DNA from: Rubrobacter sp.
GTDB taxonomy: Bacteria; Actinomycetota; Rubrobacteria; Rubrobacterales; Rubrobacteraceae
Length of the DNA: 6,926 bases
NCBI GenBank assembly: GCA_016781635.1
Contig: JADDPY010000532.1
Location: 1-6,926 of the forward strand
Direction: 5' to 3'
Part shown: piece by piece, positions 5,566 to 6,926 of the stretch
How the letters are laid out: the number at the start of each line of letters is the position of its first letter
How positions within the stretch are numbered: the stretch's first letter is position 1
Position numbers and translations under genes: made by a program
The notes under the pieces: generated by a model
The model's input: the letters and a program-made list of their open reading frames with translations, nothing else
Told to the model about the DNA's origin: nothing
Database searches by the model: none

Positions 5566-5935
5566 GAAGCAGCACATCCAGGTGCGTCCCCTCCCCGAGG
5601 GTGAGAACGCGTGCTGCCGCCCCGCCGAAGCGTTGCGGGCGGAGGAGACCCCCGGGGAACTCGATGCCACCCAGGAGAGGTTTGCGAGGATGTGTAAGGC
5701 GCTCGGGCACCCGGCCAGGGTGAGGATCGTGCGGCTCTTGCTCTCCGTGAATACCTGTGTGTGCGGGGACATCGTGGACAGGCTGCCGCTCGCGCAGTCC
5801 ACGGTCAGCCAGCACCTCAAGGTCCTCAAGGACGCCGGGCTCGTGATGGGCACCATAGACGGGCCGCGCACCTGCTACTGCCTGGACCGCGAGGCGCTTG
5901 CCGAGTTCAAGGCGCTCTCCGAGGCGCTCCTGTAA
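5558..5935 (+). CDS. arsR: ArsR-type arsenic-responsive repressor
   Basis: The 125-residue product is a winged helix-turn-helix repressor of the ArsR/SmtB family. Residues 38-62 are the first helices ([20 protein letters not shown]). The metal site C67-V-C69 lies in [10 protein letters not shown], the counterpart of the E-L-C-V-C-D-L motif that binds As(III) in classical ArsR. The recognition helix is [20 protein letters not shown] (77-95), and the wing ends in [10 protein letters not shown], with C106 and C108. There are further cysteines at C19-C20 and C46, seven in all, so arsenite or antimonite could be held by three of several thiols. In the family, metal binding releases the protein from its operator. 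The start at 5558 fits the leaderless promoter; an in-frame ATG also lies at 5564. arsH follows after 74 bp in the same direction. Confidence 0.93.
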   Translation: MTMKQHIQVRPLPEGENACCRPAEALRAEETPGELDATQERFARMCKALGHPARVRIVRLLLSVNTCVCGDIVDRLPLAQSTVSQHLKVLKDAGLVMGTIDGPRTCYCLDREALAEFKALSEALL

Positions 5936-6009
5936 CAGCGCTCATGGGCGATATTTTTTTGCGTCTTTCATCGTTGTTTTGCGATGGACGGATACCGACG
6001 GAGGTACGG

Positions 6010-6801
6010 ATGAAGGAGACGAAGCGGACGGCGGGGTCGAAGGATGGCGAGGCGGTCGACCATTACCTTGGAGGATCCGTGTCAGGGTTTCCCGCGCTCT
6101 CGCCCGAGTTTGTGGACCCGCCCACGCTCGAGAAGCTGGCGGTCGAGCGACCGTCGGCGCACCCGCCGCGCATACTGTTGCTTTACGGTTCGCTGCGCGA
6201 GCGCTCCTACAGCCGGCTCTTGGTCGAGGAGGCCGACCGGCTGCTCCGCAGCTTCGGGGCCGAGACCTGGATCTACGATCCGCGCGGTTTGCCCCAGCCG
6301 GACGACGCCAGCCCCGACCACCCCAAGGTGGCCGAGCTGCGCGAGGCGTCCGTCTGGTCGGAGGGGCACGTCTGGTGCAGCCCCGAGCGCCACGGGACCA
6401 TCACGGGGATCTTCAAGTCGCAGATCGACTGGCTCCCGCTTGAGAGCGGCGGCGTGCGGCCGACCCAGGGACGGACGCTCGCGGTGATGCAGGTCAGCGG
6501 CGGGTCGCAATCGTTCAACGCCGTGAACGCTTTGAGGATCCTGGGCCGCTGGATGCGGATGATCACCGTCCCGAACCAGTCGTCGGTGGCGAAGGCCTAC
6601 GAGGAATTCGACGAGGATGGGCGCATGAAGCCGTCCACCTACTACGATCGGTTGGTAGATGTGATGGAGGAGCTCGTCAAGTTCACGCTGCTGACGCGGA
6701 ACCGGGCCGACTACCTCGTTGATCGTTACAGCGAGCGCAAGACCGAGGGGCGGCCACCTCACGGAGAGGCGTACGTCGCCACGGCTCAAAACAGTTCGTG
6801 A
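6010..6801 (+). CDS. arsH: ArsH, FMN-dependent organoarsenical oxidase / NADPH-FMN reductase
   Basis: The 263-residue product is a flavodoxin-like protein that matches ArsH along its length. [20 protein letters not shown] (52-71) forms the first strand and the FMN phosphate loop. [20 protein letters not shown] (124-143) and [20 protein letters not shown] (158-177) are the flavin and tetramer segments, followed by [12 protein letters not shown] and the C-terminal [20 protein letters not shown]. In characterised members the enzyme uses NADPH and FMN to oxidise trivalent organoarsenicals such as methylarsenite to the less toxic pentavalent form; some also reduce quinones or metals. The ATG at 6010 has GGAGGT at 6000-6005, only 4 nt away but the best site present; the frame is open further upstream without a good start. 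A later GTG at 6079 is less likely. The gene lies 74 bp after arsR and is probably in its operon. It is cytosolic. Confidence 0.93.
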   Translation: MKETKRTAGSKDGEAVDHYLGGSVSGFPALSPEFVDPPTLEKLAVERPSAHPPRILLLYGSLRERSYSRLLVEEADRLLRSFGAETWIYDPRGLPQPDDASPDHPKVAELREASVWSEGHVWCSPERHGTITGIFKSQIDWLPLESGGVRPTQGRTLAVMQVSGGSQSFNAVNALRILGRWMRMITVPNQSSVAKAYEEFDEDGRMKPSTYYDRLVDVMEELVKFTLLTRNRADYLVDRYSERKTEGRPPHGEAYVATAQNSS

Positions 6802-6926
6802 TCCGCTGCCGGGAATGCGCGAACGAAGCCGCAACTAATGGTGCAGCCACTTGTTACACAAGGGGGGAAGGCCTCTCTCCCACGGTCGAGCCCGCAAGCG
6901 GATTTCGGCCTCCGGAGGAGCCCGAG

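Noticed and set aside
5761..6009. Upstream extension of the arsH frame inside arsR
   Set aside because: The translated extension is out-of-frame arsR sequence with no ArsH similarity; GGAGGT before 6010 supports the shorter protein.
6830..6926. Cobalamin-riboswitch-like bits (GGGGAAGG, CCCGCAAGCGG, GAGCCCGAG) at the right edge
   Set aside because: The most conserved central block (GGUG...AAUCC) is missing and the window ends before any B12 box. A covariance search that includes bases after 6926 would decide; a full aptamer hit would revive it.
6838..6926. Open frame from ATG 6838 to the window end
   Set aside because: No ribosome binding site and no recognisable sequence over 29 codons.

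Overview
This is a GC-rich window with GTG as well as ATG starts, good AGGAGG-type ribosome binding sites, a soluble multidomain hybrid kinase and an arsR-arsH pair. Together these suggest a high-GC actinobacterium. A Rubrobacter-like soil or thermotolerant lineage is my best guess from protein flavour and is inference only.

Left part (1-1115). On the minus strand, a secreted protein with the start of a carbohydrate-binding-type domain runs off the left edge. It is preceded by a clear cyclic di-GMP class I (GEMM-I) riboswitch, so its expression should follow c-di-GMP. Facing away on the plus strand is a small graveyard. It holds an IS481-type transposase remnant with two frameshifts. Next to it is the C-terminal stub of an EAL (c-di-GMP phosphodiesterase) domain, with a frameshift and an in-frame stop, and then a perfect 14-bp terminator-like hairpin. 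A further pair of hairpins lies in the leader of the next gene.

Centre (1116-3627). One hybrid sensor histidine kinase (GAF - HisKA - HATPase - REC1 - REC2 - Hpt) is split into two reading frames. About two bases are missing exactly in the first acidic motif of REC2. Both halves otherwise keep all phosphorelay residues.

Centre right (3628-4284). A minus-strand IS701-type transposase remnant has lost its catalytic middle and is frameshifted.

Right part (4285-6926). A small two-helix membrane protein is followed by a Crp/Fnr-family regulator with an unusual hydrophobic N-terminal extension; the two are probably cotranscribed. An arsenic module comes next. ArsR is driven by a TTGACA promoter that predicts a leaderless mRNA, with inverted repeats over the promoter and start codon. 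It is followed by ArsH, an FMN-dependent organoarsenical oxidase. No arsenite pump or arsenate reductase lies in the window. The last 125 bases hold no gene I can support.

Two themes stand out: c-di-GMP (riboswitch plus dead EAL gene, side by side) and arsenic sensing and detoxification. I see no wholly new system. The most notable points are the riboswitch-controlled secreted protein, the broken phosphorelay kinase and the leaderless arsR.
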